This document shows positions 33,917-43,591 of a DNA stretch of 64,000 nucleotides, piece after piece (position 1 is the first letter of the stretch; the number at the start of each line of letters is the position of its first letter). Location of the stretch: NCBI RefSeq assembly GCF_018613695.1, contig NZ_JAGGPR010000008.1:273894-337893 (forward strand), written 5' to 3'. The translations under genes were made by a program, and so were the position numbers. The notes under the pieces are model-generated. The model did not search any database. It had not been told where the DNA came from and saw only the letters and a program-made list of their open reading frames with translations. The stretch comes from Arthrobacter sp. ISL-95 (GTDB lineage: Bacteria; Actinomycetota; Actinomycetes; Actinomycetales; Micrococcaceae).

Positions 33917-34492
33917 TTAGATGGACGTCCGGTGGAAGTTCTGGTGGCTGCGGCTCGCGGTGGGTCCACGCTGGCCTTGGTAACGGTTGCCGTATTCACC
34001 TGAACCGTAGGGGTGCTCCGCTGAGGACGTCAGCCGGAAGAAGCACAGCTGGCCGATCTTCATGCCCGGCCACAGTTTGATGGGCAACGTGGCAACGTTG
34101 GAGAGCTCCAAGGTCACGTGACCAGAGAAGCCGGGGTCAATGAAGCCTGCCGTGGAGTGTGTCAACAGCCCTAGGCGACCCAGGGATGACTTCCCCTCGA
34201 GACGCGCAGCGATGTCGTCGGCCAGACTGACAGTTTCGTACGTGGAGCCAAGCACGAATTCTCCCGGGTGAAGGATGAACGGCTCGTCGCCCTCCACTTC
34301 CACCAACCGGGTCAGTTCCGGCTGTTCCTCGGCGGGGTCGATGTGGGCGTATTTATGGTTGTCGAAGAGCCGGAAAAACCGGTCAATCCGCACGTCCACG
34401 GAGGACGGCTGAACCATCGCGGGGTCGTACGGTTCAAGAACAATCCGTTGGGAGTCTATTTCGGCACGAATATCGCGGTCAGAGATCAGCAC
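33917..34492 (-). CDS. dcd: dCTP deaminase, probably bifunctional with dUTPase
   Basis: The 191-residue enzyme converts dCTP to dUTP, or directly to dUMP, in pyrimidine deoxynucleotide synthesis. Conserved points are [11 protein letters not shown] at the N-terminus, [31 protein letters not shown] with the catalytic region, and the C-terminal [12 protein letters not shown]. The sequence is very like mycobacterial Dcd, which is bifunctional. The GTG at 34490-34492 gives the family's N-terminus; a long open frame upstream runs antisense through the CAP gene and is not used. Confidence 0.93.
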
Positions 34493-34601
34493 AGCATCAA
34501 AAATACCCCATGCATTGTCCGCGCCGCCCCATGGGACTATAGTTCCCGGACATGTAGAACCGCGCCCGTACTTGGGGGCAACGAGCATTCGCGGGGTAAT
34601 T

Positions 34602-36632
34602 GTGAGAAAAATGGCTGCGCCGGCCGCTATTGTGCTGGCCTGCGCGCTGGCTCTCGGGGTGGCTGCCTCCAGCCAAATTCTTCCGTCAACGGAGACTGTC
34701 CCCGGCCCCTCCGTCACTTCTTCCGCCGCTGTCCCGTCAGGACTGACGGCACCGAAGGAAACCACGACGGCGGACCCCGCACCTTCCGCCCCGCTCCCCG
34801 CGGCCGGCAGTGAATCCCAACCGACCACCGCGCCCGTCCCCGGTCCCGGGGCTTCGGAGCCGGCACCAGGTGTCACGACGGAGACCGGCTCAGATAGCGG
34901 ACCCGTCGCGGTGGATCCCGTCTTTGAAACGCCACCTCCCGTGCCCAATATCGGGCCCTCGTGGGGTCCGGACAACCCTTCGGACCCGGGCACCTCCGGA
35001 CCGCCTGCTACGGAACCGACTCCACAAGGGACCGCTGGAGCAGTCCCGAGTGAAGCCCCGCCGACGGCCCCGGCCGCTGGACCAAACCCATCAGATTTAC
35101 CCACCGACCCGGCTTCCCCAAGCGAAACCGCCTCACCATCTCCGCCGGCACCAGCCGAATCGACGGCGAGCACGCCACCAACTGAAACCGCCACACCAAC
35201 CCCGACGGCGCCATCTCAGACGGCATCATCCGAACCGGCGCCATCCGAACCCGCCGCAACCCCGCCACCCACGGCGGCCTCAGATCCGGCCCCTTCTCCA
35301 ACGACCACCACGCCCTTCCCGGGAAAGAGCCCCAGCGGCGACGTGAATCCGGAGAACGGCGCCCTGGCCCTCCTCCCTGACAGCAACGCGGCAGCAATCC
35401 TGACGGTGTTCAACGCGATCAACAGCTACCGTGCGTCGCTTGGCTTGGCCCCGGTGAAGTACCACGCAACGGTGGCCAGTCTGGCCCAGGATTGGTCCAA
35501 CAACATCGCAACGCGTGAGGTGATCCAGCACCGCGCCAATTTCTGGACAGATCCCCGGGCACTCAATCCGAACAACGGTGCGGGTGAGGTCATAGCCGTC
35601 CGCTGGGACCGGGACGCGGCGCAGCTGGTGGAGTGGTGGAAAGGCTCCCCGGGTCATGATGCCCTTCTGCGTGATCCCCGGTTCAACGTCATGGGCATCG
35701 GCATCACGTACACGGACGGTAATTGGCAGACCACCCCCAACCGCTACACACTCTGGGGGGTGGTGAATTTCTTCGGCTACACGACTTTGCCGGCAGGGAC
35801 CACTACGAGCCCTGGCGGCACGGTCCCACCACCAACGGATCCTGTGGCTGTCTGCGAACCGGGCAGCAAGCACCAACCGCCCACCCTCAACCTGAGCGCG
35901 GCATCGATCAGCAGCCCAGCGGATATCGTATCGATCGCCGGTGACGGTTCCGTGGTGGCCTACCCCTCGTGGGGTGGCGGCCGGTATGGCGGTGGCAAGA
36001 GGATCGGACTCGGGTTTACCGGGCTGAAAGACCTCTTCATTACGGACTGGGACCGTGACGGCGTGTTTGACCTGATCTCCCAAAGGCTTGACGGGGCCCT
36101 CCTTGTGTATCCCGGTCTTCAAGCCGGCGGATTCAAGGATCCCGTTGCGCTTGGCCAGGGCTGGGGGACGCTGAACATTGCCGTGGGCACCTGGTGTGCG
36201 AACAACCGGCTCCCCCAGATAGTTGCCATGGACGCGGGCGGAAACCTGTATCTCTACAAGAACGCCGGCCTTGCTTACATTCGGTCACAGGCAGCGATCG
36301 GTACGGGCTTCCCAGCGATCAAGCTCAGCATGGTGGATTACAACGCCGACGGTTTCCAGGACCTGCTCACCACGGAAGCCAACGGCACCCTCCGTTTGTA
36401 TCGTGGCAGCGGGCTGGGCACGCCCAAACAGGAATCACGTCCGGTAGTGGGTGCGGAGTGGACCGATTACACGGGGTTGCGGGCACTGCGCGGGGTAACA
36501 GGTCCGGACTCCACGGGCATTGCCGGGCTGGATCGCAACGGGGTTGTTGAGTATTGGGATCTCAACACCGGGCGGCTCACTACTCCGGTGACCATCGGCA
36601 TCGGCTGGGGCGGGCTGAAGTTCGCCCAATAG
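34602..36632 (+). CDS. Secreted CAP-domain protein with Pro/Ser/Thr linker and FG-GAP-like domain
   Basis: The 676-residue exported protein starts at a GTG with GGGG upstream. A signal peptide ([21 protein letters not shown]) is followed by a low-complexity linker rich in Pro, Thr, Ser and Ala (about 25-250). The CAP/SCP domain covers about 264-390 ([43 protein letters not shown]). The rest (about 430-676) consists of FG-GAP/VCBS-like repeats, e.g. [14 protein letters not shown] and [15 protein letters not shown]. The same C-terminal domain ends the VanY protein at 37364. Function is probably at the cell surface; the CAP activity is not defined. Confidence 0.86.
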   Translation: MRKMAAPAAIVLACALALGVAASSQILPSTETVPGPSVTSSAAVPSGLTAPKETTTADPAPSAPLPAAGSESQPTTAPVPGPGASEPAPGVTTETGSDSGPVAVDPVFETPPPVPNIGPSWGPDNPSDPGTSGPPATEPTPQGTAGAVPSEAPPTAPAAGPNPSDLPTDPASPSETASPSPPAPAESTASTPPTETATPTPTAPSQTASSEPAPSEPAATPPPTAASDPAPSPTTTTPFPGKSPSGDVNPENGALALLPDSNAAAILTVFNAINSYRASLGLAPVKYHATVASLAQDWSNNIATREVIQHRANFWTDPRALNPNNGAGEVIAVRWDRDAAQLVEWWKGSPGHDALLRDPRFNVMGIGITYTDGNWQTTPNRYTLWGVVNFFGYTTLPAGTTTSPGGTVPPPTDPVAVCEPGSKHQPPTLNLSAASISSPADIVSIAGDGSVVAYPSWGGGRYGGGKRIGLGFTGLKDLFITDWDRDGVFDLISQRLDGALLVYPGLQAGGFKDPVALGQGWGTLNIAVGTWCANNRLPQIVAMDAGGNLYLYKNAGLAYIRSQAAIGTGFPAIKLSMVDYNADGFQDLLTTEANGTLRLYRGSGLGTPKQESRPVVGAEWTDYTGLRALRGVTGPDSTGIAGLDRNGVVEYWDLNTGRLTTPVTIGIGWGGLKFAQ

Positions 36633-36702
36633 AACGCAGGCCTAAAGCCCAACCCGGGTGCCGGCGTCGTACGCCAACACCGGTGACTAGCAACAGCCGC
36701 GA

Positions 36703-37146
36703 CTAATCGTTCGAGTGGGCTTCGATGGCAACCTTGAGCTGTTCCAACTGCGCTACTTCGCCCTCCAGGGCCTTCTGGATAATGCCGTTCATGAGCTTGC
36801 GCAGGCCCTTCGGATGGTATTCGAGGGCGAACCGGAGGCGGGTGGTGTTGCCTTCGGTGCTGAGGTAGAAGCCCCCGGTGGGCCGTGCCGGTCCGGTCAC
36901 CACGGCGTAGCGGACTTCGGCTCCGGGACGGGCTTCGGTGATCCTGAAGTCGGCGGCGACGGGACGGCCGCCGGGGCCGGTAACCGTCTGTTGGTAGAGG
37001 GCACCTTTTTGGCCGCGGACGCCGGACCGAAGCGCGATACTGCGCACTCCCGAACGCCACAGGGAGTTGTTCATCCCGTCCATGAGGAATCCGTAAACGG
37101 TCATGGCGTCCCTGCTAATCACCACTTCGTTGGCTGCGAATGCCAT
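36703..37146 (-). CDS. SRPBCC/polyketide-cyclase-like protein
   Basis: The 147-residue protein has the START-like fold pattern: an N-terminal AANEVVISRDAMTVYGFLMDG, then a series of beta strands (TVTGPGGRPVAADFRITEA, TRLRFALEYHP), and a long C-terminal helix LRKLMNGIIQKALEGEVAQL. Such proteins bind hydrophobic ligands; the ligand is unknown. The ATG at 37144-37146 has AGAGG upstream and fits the domain better than a start 34 codons earlier. Confidence 0.8.
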   Translation of the reverse strand: MAFAANEVVISRDAMTVYGFLMDGMNNSLWRSGVRSIALRSGVRGQKGALYQQTVTGPGGRPVAADFRITEARPGAEVRYAVVTGPARPTGGFYLSTEGNTTRLRFALEYHPKGLRKLMNGIIQKALEGEVAQLEQLKVAIEAHSND

Positions 37147-37363
37147 GGGAACCTCTTTCGGCGTACGGTCGATTATTCGTAGCCCGGTTCCCCATACGCT
37201 GCAGCTAACACCTTCAGAATAGTCAGCGGCGGGGTGTCCGCGACACAAGACGGCCGAGCCTTGACCGAATGGTTATCTGCCATTTTTTCGAGGCACTGCT
37301 GACAGGCGACCGCGAGCCGGGTAGAGTGCCTGCGGCTGGCTACAAGCAAATTGGGGGGGCGTT

Positions 37364-38863
37364 ATGCGAGGGAAAGATCATTCGGGTTCCGTGAGGAACG
37401 CACGACGACGACTGGCAGCGTGCGCTGCGATCCTCAGTCTGGCGGTAGCTGGCGGGGTCATGGCCGGGTCCCCTGCCACGGCCGCACCTGCCGCCGCAGT
37501 ACAGGCAGCAGTACAAGCCGCCGTACCCACCGCAGCGAATCCGCTCCCGAGCGTCGACCCTGTGGGCGACCCCGCGAACTTCTCAGTCCTGGTCAACAAG
37601 TCCCGGCCCTTAAATCCTGTGAGCTACGCTCCCGGCGACTTGGTCGATGCCCGCGGCTCCGGCCAGTATTTGCGGGCCGAGGCTGCGGCTTGGCTCAATG
37701 GTTTGTTCCAAGGTGCGGCTGATGCCGGCACGGGCGGGCTTGCGGTGGTGAGCGGCTACCGTTCCTACGCGCAGCAGCAGCAGGTTTATTCCTATTACGT
37801 CAGCATCTACGGCAAGGCCCAGGCGGATCTTATTTCTGCACGCCCGGGACACAGCGAGCATCAGACCGGTTTGGCCGTGGATGTGGGTAACGCCAACGGT
37901 TCGTGCGGGCTCAGCACCTGTTTCGGGGATACGGCTGCCGGCATCTGGGTGGCTGCGAATGCCCACAAATACGGTTTCATTGTCCGGTACCCCAACGGCT
38001 ATACGAACATCACGGGCTACAGCTACGAGCCGTGGCACCTGCGTTACGTCGGTGTTGATCTGGCTACCGATATGAAACGCCGGGGCTTCCCCACTATGGA
38101 GCAGTACTTCGCGGGCAACCCTACCGCGTATGCGAGCATCACCTCCGGCGCGGATTTGGTGGCTGCTGACTCGTCCGGCCGGCTCCTCCGGTATCCCGCC
38201 CATGGCGGTGGCGGCTATGGCGTTCCCACGATGATCGGCTCCAACTGGCATGGTTTGAAGCAGGCGTTTGTAGTGGACTGGGACGCCGATGGTGTCTACG
38301 ACATTTTGGCGCAATGGGATAACGGCACTTTGGGTCTGTTCAAGGGTTGGCCTGGCGGTGCTTTCTCCACCCAGATCGTGGTGGGAACGGGTGACTGGGA
38401 CAAGATGACCATCACTGTAGGCAAATGGTCCGCCGCGCAGGGGTACCCGGGAATCGTGGGCTATTTACCTGATGGCGGGCTGCGCTACTACCCCAACACC
38501 TCGGGCAGGGCGCTGACCTACCGGGTGGACATTGGAAGCGGCTGGGCGGGAATGGGCCTGACCATGGCCGACTGGAATGCCGACGGCGCCAACGACATCC
38601 TGGCAACCACAACCTCCGGGCACCTGCTCAGCTACCCCGGCAACGGCGGCGGAGGCTTCGCAGGCCTTCCCGCCACCATTGGTTCCGGCTGGGGCACCAT
38701 GAAGGCGCTGGTTCCGAGCTTCGGTTTGTCGGGTCCAGGCACGCGCGGCGTCACTGCCCAGACCGTGGACGGACTACTCGTCGATTACGCCCTGGGTGCC
38801 GGATTCTGGGGTACTCAGCGCCAGGTGGGCAACGGCTGGAATGGGATGAAGTTGTTCAAATAG
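37364..38863 (+). CDS. Secreted VanY-type D,D-carboxypeptidase with FG-GAP-like domain
   Basis: The 499-residue protein has a signal peptide (about 1-41, ending SPATAAPA), a short Ala/Val linker and a VanY M15B peptidase domain (about 85-245). Zinc and catalytic motifs are SGYRSYAQQQ, GHSEHQTGLAVDVG (SxHxxGxAxD) and EPWHLRYVG (ExxH type). It should trim the last D-Ala of peptidoglycan stems. Residues 255-499 are FG-GAP/VCBS-like repeats such as VDWDADGVYDILAQW and ADWNADGANDILATT, ending GNGWNGMKLFK. The domain is the same as in the CAP protein, suggesting a shared surface-anchoring module. GGGGGGG lies six bases before the ATG. Confidence 0.88.
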   Translation: MRGKDHSGSVRNARRRLAACAAILSLAVAGGVMAGSPATAAPAAAVQAAVQAAVPTAANPLPSVDPVGDPANFSVLVNKSRPLNPVSYAPGDLVDARGSGQYLRAEAAAWLNGLFQGAADAGTGGLAVVSGYRSYAQQQQVYSYYVSIYGKAQADLISARPGHSEHQTGLAVDVGNANGSCGLSTCFGDTAAGIWVAANAHKYGFIVRYPNGYTNITGYSYEPWHLRYVGVDLATDMKRRGFPTMEQYFAGNPTAYASITSGADLVAADSSGRLLRYPAHGGGGYGVPTMIGSNWHGLKQAFVVDWDADGVYDILAQWDNGTLGLFKGWPGGAFSTQIVVGTGDWDKMTITVGKWSAAQGYPGIVGYLPDGGLRYYPNTSGRALTYRVDIGSGWAGMGLTMADWNADGANDILATTTSGHLLSYPGNGGGGFAGLPATIGSGWGTMKALVPSFGLSGPGTRGVTAQTVDGLLVDYALGAGFWGTQRQVGNGWNGMKLFK

Positions 38864-38951
38864 AGCCAAGGCGGCAAGCGGTGCGCCGGTCATGAGGAGT
38901 CCTTCAACTGCGCTAAGCTAGGACTCGCTCGGGGGATTTTTCCCGGGCAAC

Positions 38952-39025
38952 GCGGGCGTAGCTCAATGGTAGAGCGCTAGCTTCCCAAGCTCGATACGCG
39001 GGTTCGATTCCCGTCGCCCGCTCCA
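38952..39025 (+). tRNA. tRNA-Gly (anticodon CCC)
   Basis: The 74-base gene encodes its own CCA. The acceptor stem is GCGGGCG/CGCCCGC, the D arm GCTC...GAGC, and the T arm GCGGG TTCGATT CCCGT. The anticodon loop TTCCCAA gives anticodon CCC (38984-38986), which reads GGG. One mismatch occurs in the anticodon stem (T28 with C42), and the G-T pair 49-65 is present. A terminator follows directly. Confidence 0.93.
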
Positions 39026-39029
39026 AGAA

Positions 39030-39060
39030 AACCCCGGATCCAGCGATCCGGGGTTTCTTT
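39030..39060 (+). terminator. Rho-independent terminator after tRNA-Gly
   Basis: The stem ACCCCGGATC (39031-39040) pairs perfectly with GATCCGGGGT (39045-39054) around a 4-base loop and is followed by TTCTTT. Confidence 0.93.
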
Positions 39061-39194
39061 GTCTCAGTACTGAACGCCCGGCCCCCACACGCACAAACAG
39101 CCCAGCCCCCTCGTGACTCCGACCACAACACATTCCGGGGAGGTGTATCGTCAGGAGTCAGGAGCCATCGCGGCTCCGCTCTAAGGGAGCCATC

Positions 39195-39329
39195 ATGGGC
39201 GACAAATCACCGCGCCAAACTGCATCGAAGAAATCCAGCAAATCCATCAAGGAAAAACGGGCGGATAAGCGGGCTTCCGAGTCTTCCGCTACTGAGGCTG
39301 CAAAGCCTTCCACCGGCAACAAGAAGTGA
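39195..39329 (+). CDS. Small lysine-rich protein (44 residues)
   Basis: The protein reads MGDKSPRQTASKK... and is about 25 percent lysine with many Ser and Ala, probably disordered and possibly nucleic-acid or membrane-surface binding. GGGAG stands before the ATG. The stop codon TGA overlaps the GTG start of the next gene (GTGA), so the two genes are translationally coupled. I do not recognise a family. Such lysine-rich microproteins recur in Arthrobacter-type genomes, in my recollection. Confidence 0.65.
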   Translation: MGDKSPRQTASKKSSKSIKEKRADKRASESSATEAAKPSTGNKK

Positions 39330-40483
39330 CCGCACCAACCGGCCAGCTGAGCGTTGGCGTCCTCGCTTCCTCGCTGAAGCCCAATGAGCGCCGTCTGCCG
39401 ATCCACCCGCAGCATTTGGAGCGCATAGCTCCTGAAGTTCGCAGCCAACTTCGCTTTGAGCACGGCTACGGAGAGCGGTTTGGTGTCCCGGACAGCAAAC
39501 TTGAGTCTTTGGTGGGTGGGCTCGGGACCCGCGAGGAATTGATCGCCAACAGCGACGTCATCCTCCTCCCCAAGCCGCAGGCACAGGATTTGGCTGAACT
39601 CCGTGACGGTCAAACGTTGTGGGGCTGGCCGCACTGTGTGCAGGACCGGGCCATCACTCAGCTGGCAATCGACAAGAAGCTCACGCTCATCGCCTTCGAG
39701 GCCATGAATCACTGGGCCGGAGACGGCGGCTTCGGCCTGCATGTCTTCCACAAGAACAACGAACTCGCCGGATACTGCTCCGTGCTGCATGCCTTGGCAC
39801 TCACGGGTTCCACGGGCGATTACGGCCGCCGGCTCAGCGCCGTCGTCATTGGCTTCGGTGCCACGGCCCGCGGTGCTGTCACGGCCCTTAATGCCCATGG
39901 CATCCACGACGTCCAGGTCCTGACCAACCGGGGCGTCGCCGCCGTCGGGTCTCCGATCCACTCCGTGCGGATTGTGCAGTTCGACCATGACAGCAAGGCG
40001 CCGTTCCTCAGCGAGGTCATCACGGACAAGGGGCGCAAGCCCTTGGCGCCGTTCCTGGCCGCGGCGGACATCGTGGTGAACTGCACCTTGCAGGACCCGA
40101 ACGCCCCGCTGACATACCTTCGCACTGAGGACCTGACGGAATTTCAGCCGGACAGCCTGATTGTGGATGTGTCCTGCGACGAAGGGATGGGCTTCAGCTG
40201 GGCGCGGACCACCACGTTCGACGAGCCCATGTTCCGCGTGGGCGGGCACGTCAATTACTACGCCGTGGACCACAGTCCGTCGTACCTTTGGAACTCTGCC
40301 AGCTGGGAAATCAGCGAGGCCTTGCTTCCGTTCCTGGACATCGTGACGGCGGGACCGGACGGCTGGGATGCCAACGAGACTGTCTCCCGCGCAATCGAAA
40401 TCCGCGATGGCGTGATTCGCAATCCGGACGTCCTGGAGTTCCAGGGACGCTCAGCGGAATACCCTCACCTGCCCGCGGCCTAG
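39326..40483 (+). CDS. N5-(carboxyethyl)ornithine synthase-like dehydrogenase
   Basis: The 385-residue protein belongs to the alanine dehydrogenase/saccharopine-type NAD(P) family and resembles lactococcal N5-(carboxyethyl)ornithine synthase. That enzyme condenses ornithine with pyruvate reductively. Features are SLKPNERRLPIHPQHL at the N-terminus, the EHGYGERFGVPD loop, VVIGFGATARGAVTAL as the nucleotide-binding glycine loop, and VGGHVNYYAVDHSPSYLWN. It is longer than the lactococcal enzyme (about 313), so the substrate may differ. GTG start overlaps the small lysine-rich gene; a strong terminator follows. Confidence 0.75.
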   Translation: MTAPTGQLSVGVLASSLKPNERRLPIHPQHLERIAPEVRSQLRFEHGYGERFGVPDSKLESLVGGLGTREELIANSDVILLPKPQAQDLAELRDGQTLWGWPHCVQDRAITQLAIDKKLTLIAFEAMNHWAGDGGFGLHVFHKNNELAGYCSVLHALALTGSTGDYGRRLSAVVIGFGATARGAVTALNAHGIHDVQVLTNRGVAAVGSPIHSVRIVQFDHDSKAPFLSEVITDKGRKPLAPFLAAADIVVNCTLQDPNAPLTYLRTEDLTEFQPDSLIVDVSCDEGMGFSWARTTTFDEPMFRVGGHVNYYAVDHSPSYLWNSASWEISEALLPFLDIVTAGPDGWDANETVSRAIEIRDGVIRNPDVLEFQGRSAEYPHLPAA

Positions 40484-40510
40484 TTCACGGCAAACAACGC
40501 TGGAAACAAT

Positions 40511-40540
40511 GAAGCGCCCCCGGTACACCGGGGGCGCTTC
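40511..40540. terminator. Bidirectional terminator hairpin
   Basis: GAAGCGCCCCCGG pairs perfectly with CCGGGGGCGCTTC around a 4-base TACA loop. It separates convergent genes. Confidence 0.88.
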
Positions 40541-40546
40541 AACCGT

Positions 40547-41932
40547 TCAGGCCGTTTGCGGTTCCTGCACGATCCGCAGCACCCGCCGCCGATCCCGCAG
40601 GTCCACTTTGATGTGCAGGGAAGACTTTCGGGCCAGTACGACGGCGACAACCACCGCGGCGATGGCCGGCACACCACCGGAGATCAGGACGGCCAGGTGG
40701 GGACCGAGGTGTTCGGCAAGCCAACCCATCATGGGACCGCCGATTGCCTGCCCACCGATCAGCACTACCAGGTACAAGCTCATGACGCGGCCGCGGATGC
40801 TCATGTTGGAGCTGGTCTGCACCATTTGGTTGGCCGCGGTGAGGAACAAGAGGCACCAGAATCCGGCCAGGACCATGGTGACGCTGAACCACACCATGGA
40901 TGGCATCAGAGACGACACACAGAGCATCAGGCCATACAGCCCGGCGGAGGTCACCACAGACCGCAACCGCAGCTGACGACGGCGGGTGGACGCCACCGCG
41001 CCGGTCAGCGCACCGAGCGCAACCATGGCGTTCAGCAGGCCGTAGCCTCCGGCACCGGCGTCGTACACGTGGTCCGCAAACGCGGCCAGCAGCACCGGCA
41101 GGCTCATGGCGAAAACTGCCACGAAGCCGGCCATCAGCCACGGCCAGTAGATGGTGGGCTTGCTCAGCGCGTAGTTGAGGCCTTCGCGCAACATTCCCTT
41201 CTTGCGGGGAGTCGGCTGGCTGAGGTGCAGCTGGTCTTTGCGCAGGATCAGCAGCATAGCGACAGTGGAGCAACATGCCACCGCATTCGCGGCGAAAGCC
41301 CAACCGGCACCCACTGCGGTGAGCAGCACGCCGGCCAAGGCGGGACCGATCAGTCCGCCGAGCTGGAACGTTGTGGAGTTCACGCTGATGGCGTTCCGCA
41401 GGTACTTGGGGCCGACGAGCTCGTTGACGAACACTTGCCGGGCCGGCTGGTCAAGAACGGTCACAAACCCCAGGACCAGGGCGATGACGTACACGTGCCA
41501 GACTTCAACGCGCTGGCTCAGGGAGAGCGCCGCCAACACCGCGGCCAGCACGGCCGCCGCAGATTGGCAGATGATGAGGATCTTTCGCTTGGCGAAACGG
41601 TCGGCAATCATGCCGCCCCACGGGCCAAGGAAAAGTGAAGGCATGAACTGCAACGCCACAGTAATTCCGACGGCGGTGACGGAACCGGACAGTTGGAGCA
41701 CCATCCAGTCCTGAGCGATGCGCTGCATCCAGATCGCGATCACGGCGATGAAGTGGCCTATCGCGAAGATCCTGAAGTTGGGGACCTTCAGGGAGATGAA
41801 GGTATGCCGCCAGGGCAGCTTCTCACTCACGACGGCGAGTGGCTGGGTGACGGTGTCCGCTGGCTGAGGTGCGGACAGGGAATCGATGACGGGCTGGCTG
41901 ACGTTTGCCGCTGAAGGCGGTGGGGGTGCCAA
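40547..41932 (-). CDS. MFS transporter (TMS/EntS-like)
   Basis: The 461-residue membrane protein has about 12 helices with the MFS loop GMIADRFAKRKILIICQ and LVLGFVTVLDQPARQVFVNELV, which marks the EntS/MFS_3 group of drug and siderophore exporters. It starts at a TTG, with a hydrophilic N-terminus of about 45 residues. It is divergent from a LysR regulator 166 bases away, which probably controls it. The substrate is unknown. Confidence 0.83.
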   Translation of the reverse strand: MAPPPPSAANVSQPVIDSLSAPQPADTVTQPLAVVSEKLPWRHTFISLKVPNFRIFAIGHFIAVIAIWMQRIAQDWMVLQLSGSVTAVGITVALQFMPSLFLGPWGGMIADRFAKRKILIICQSAAAVLAAVLAALSLSQRVEVWHVYVIALVLGFVTVLDQPARQVFVNELVGPKYLRNAISVNSTTFQLGGLIGPALAGVLLTAVGAGWAFAANAVACCSTVAMLLILRKDQLHLSQPTPRKKGMLREGLNYALSKPTIYWPWLMAGFVAVFAMSLPVLLAAFADHVYDAGAGGYGLLNAMVALGALTGAVASTRRRQLRLRSVVTSAGLYGLMLCVSSLMPSMVWFSVTMVLAGFWCLLFLTAANQMVQTSSNMSIRGRVMSLYLVVLIGGQAIGGPMMGWLAEHLGPHLAVLISGGVPAIAAVVVAVVLARKSSLHIKVDLRDRRRVLRIVQEPQTA

Positions 41933-42024
41933 AGGTAGTCCTCGGATGGAGAGTTTCGGTGGGATGCGTTTAACGCTAGGGTTGCCAGCAGCAATTATGG
42001 AAGCGTATTGCGCCTATAACTAGC

Positions 42025-42039
42025 ATTGCGGAATGCAAT
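42025..42039. promoter_or_regulatory. Putative LysR-type operator
   Basis: The inverted repeat ATTGC-N5-GCAAT has the T-N11-A spacing of LysR-type binding sites. It lies between the divergent MFS and LysR genes. Confidence 0.5.
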
Positions 42040-42098
42040 GAGTCCTTTTCATCGGCGCAGTACTCCGGCCCGGCGTTGACCTGCGCTTTAGGAGTTCC

Positions 42099-42953
42099 GT
42101 GTTCGAACCTGTCCAGCTCCGTTCCTTTTTGGCCGTCGCGGAAACGCTGAGTTTCACAAAGGCTGCAGAGCGTCTTGGGCTCGCGCAGCCCACAGTCAGC
42201 CAGCATGTCCGCAAGCTTGAAGCTTCGGCCAAAAGGGTGCTGGTTGCCCGCGATACGCGCGAGGTCCGGCTCACCGACAACGGCGACGCCATGGCCGGTT
42301 TTGCCCGCAACATCCTTGCCGCCCACGACTCCGCTGCCCGCTACTTTTCGGGTTCGGCCATGCGCGGGCGCCTCCGATTCGGAACCGCCGACGACCTTGC
42401 TATCACCGGCCTGCCCAGGATCCTCCGCGAGTTCCGGCAGTTGTACCCGCAGATCAACTTGGAGCTCACGGTCAGCCAAAGCGACCAGCTCTACAAACGC
42501 CTCAATGCCGGGCAATTGGACCTGGTGTTCGTGAAATGGGTGGCTGGCGCCAAGGAGGGCACGGTGGTCCGGCACGACAACTTCGCGTGGGTGGGCGTAG
42601 AACAGACCGTACTGGAACCCGGGGCCCCGGTCCCGCTCATCGCCTACCCCGCACCGAGCCTGAGCCGGAAGCTGGCTATCGATGCCCTGGAAGCCGAAGG
42701 CCGGACCTGGCGGATCACCTGCAGCACCAAGCAGATCAGCGGAGTACTCGCCGCCGTGCGCGCCGGCATTGGAGTTGCCGTAATGCCGGCATCGCTGGTT
42801 CCGGAGGACCTCAAGGTCATTACGCAGAGGTTCGGATTGCCACCGGTGGGCGATGTCGATTTCACGCTCATCCGCAACCCATTGGCCAACGCTGAAGTGA
42901 TCGACGCCCTCACGCAGGCCATCATGGGCAGGACGCTAAGTAAGTCGAACTAG
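42099..42953 (+). CDS. LysR-family transcriptional regulator
   Basis: The 284-residue protein has the LysR helix-turn-helix (LRSFLAVAETLSFTKAAERL, LAQPTVSQHVRKLE) and an effector-binding domain from about residue 90. The GTG start at 42099 has GGAG four bases upstream. It is divergent from the MFS gene, whose expression it probably controls. The effector cannot be predicted. Confidence 0.88.
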   Translation: MFEPVQLRSFLAVAETLSFTKAAERLGLAQPTVSQHVRKLEASAKRVLVARDTREVRLTDNGDAMAGFARNILAAHDSAARYFSGSAMRGRLRFGTADDLAITGLPRILREFRQLYPQINLELTVSQSDQLYKRLNAGQLDLVFVKWVAGAKEGTVVRHDNFAWVGVEQTVLEPGAPVPLIAYPAPSLSRKLAIDALEAEGRTWRITCSTKQISGVLAAVRAGIGVAVMPASLVPEDLKVITQRFGLPPVGDVDFTLIRNPLANAEVIDALTQAIMGRTLSKSN

Positions 42954-42978
42954 CCGGCAGGCGTAGTACGCTCACCGA

Positions 42979-43578
42979 ATGATTCACGCCAAGCTCACCC
43001 AGCCGTCTGCCAGCTTCCATGCCTCGTGGCTGGAAAGTTACGACGAATGGGGAACCCTGGACCAAGACGGTTCTGCAGCCTTTGTGGCTGCGAGGTACCA
43101 CCTGGATCTTCGCGACAACAGCGACTTCGCCGAATGGGTTCAGGTGCTGCACCAGATGGCCAAGGACGACTTTCAACCTCCTGAAGGTTTGGCCAACCAG
43201 AGCACCATCTGGGTGGTTCGGGACGATGCATATTTGGGCGCCGTCAGCCTCAGGCACTCCTTGATAAATGAATACTTGACCGAGGTGGGTGGTCACATTG
43301 GCTACGGAATACGGCCAAGCGCAAGGGGTCACGGCCTCGCCAAATTCGCGCTGAACGGGGCCTTGAAAGAAGCGCGTGCACTCGGAATGGAACGGGTGAT
43401 GGTCACTTGCAAGCAGCCCAACGTGGCATCCGCCCGCACCATCGAAGCCTGTGGCGGCACTCTCGAAAGCGTTCGCCCTCCAGAGAGCTTCGCCCCGGAT
43501 TTGGGCGTCACTGAACCAATCCGCCGTTATTGGATAGATCTGCAGGGTACAGATGTGCTCGGTCATGGTCATCGCTGA
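42979..43578 (+). CDS. GNAT family N-acetyltransferase
   Basis: The 199-residue protein has the GNAT fold with the acetyl-CoA motif GYGIRPSARGHGLAKFAL and the following helix AREALGM-like ARALGMERVMVTC, then NVASARTIEACGG. It resembles GCN5-type acetyltransferases related to RimJ. The substrate is unknown. It lies 25 bases after the LysR gene and ends immediately before the repeat array. Confidence 0.85.
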   Translation: MIHAKLTQPSASFHASWLESYDEWGTLDQDGSAAFVAARYHLDLRDNSDFAEWVQVLHQMAKDDFQPPEGLANQSTIWVVRDDAYLGAVSLRHSLINEYLTEVGGHIGYGIRPSARGHGLAKFALNGALKEARALGMERVMVTCKQPNVASARTIEACGGTLESVRPPESFAPDLGVTEPIRRYWIDLQGTDVLGHGHR

Positions 43579-43591
43579 CTGGGCACGTACG

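Noticed and set aside
34493-35194. N-terminal extension of Dcd to 425 residues
   Set aside because: It runs antisense through the CAP gene linker and is Gly/Ser/Val-rich; the true N-terminus LISDRDI begins at the GTG 34492.
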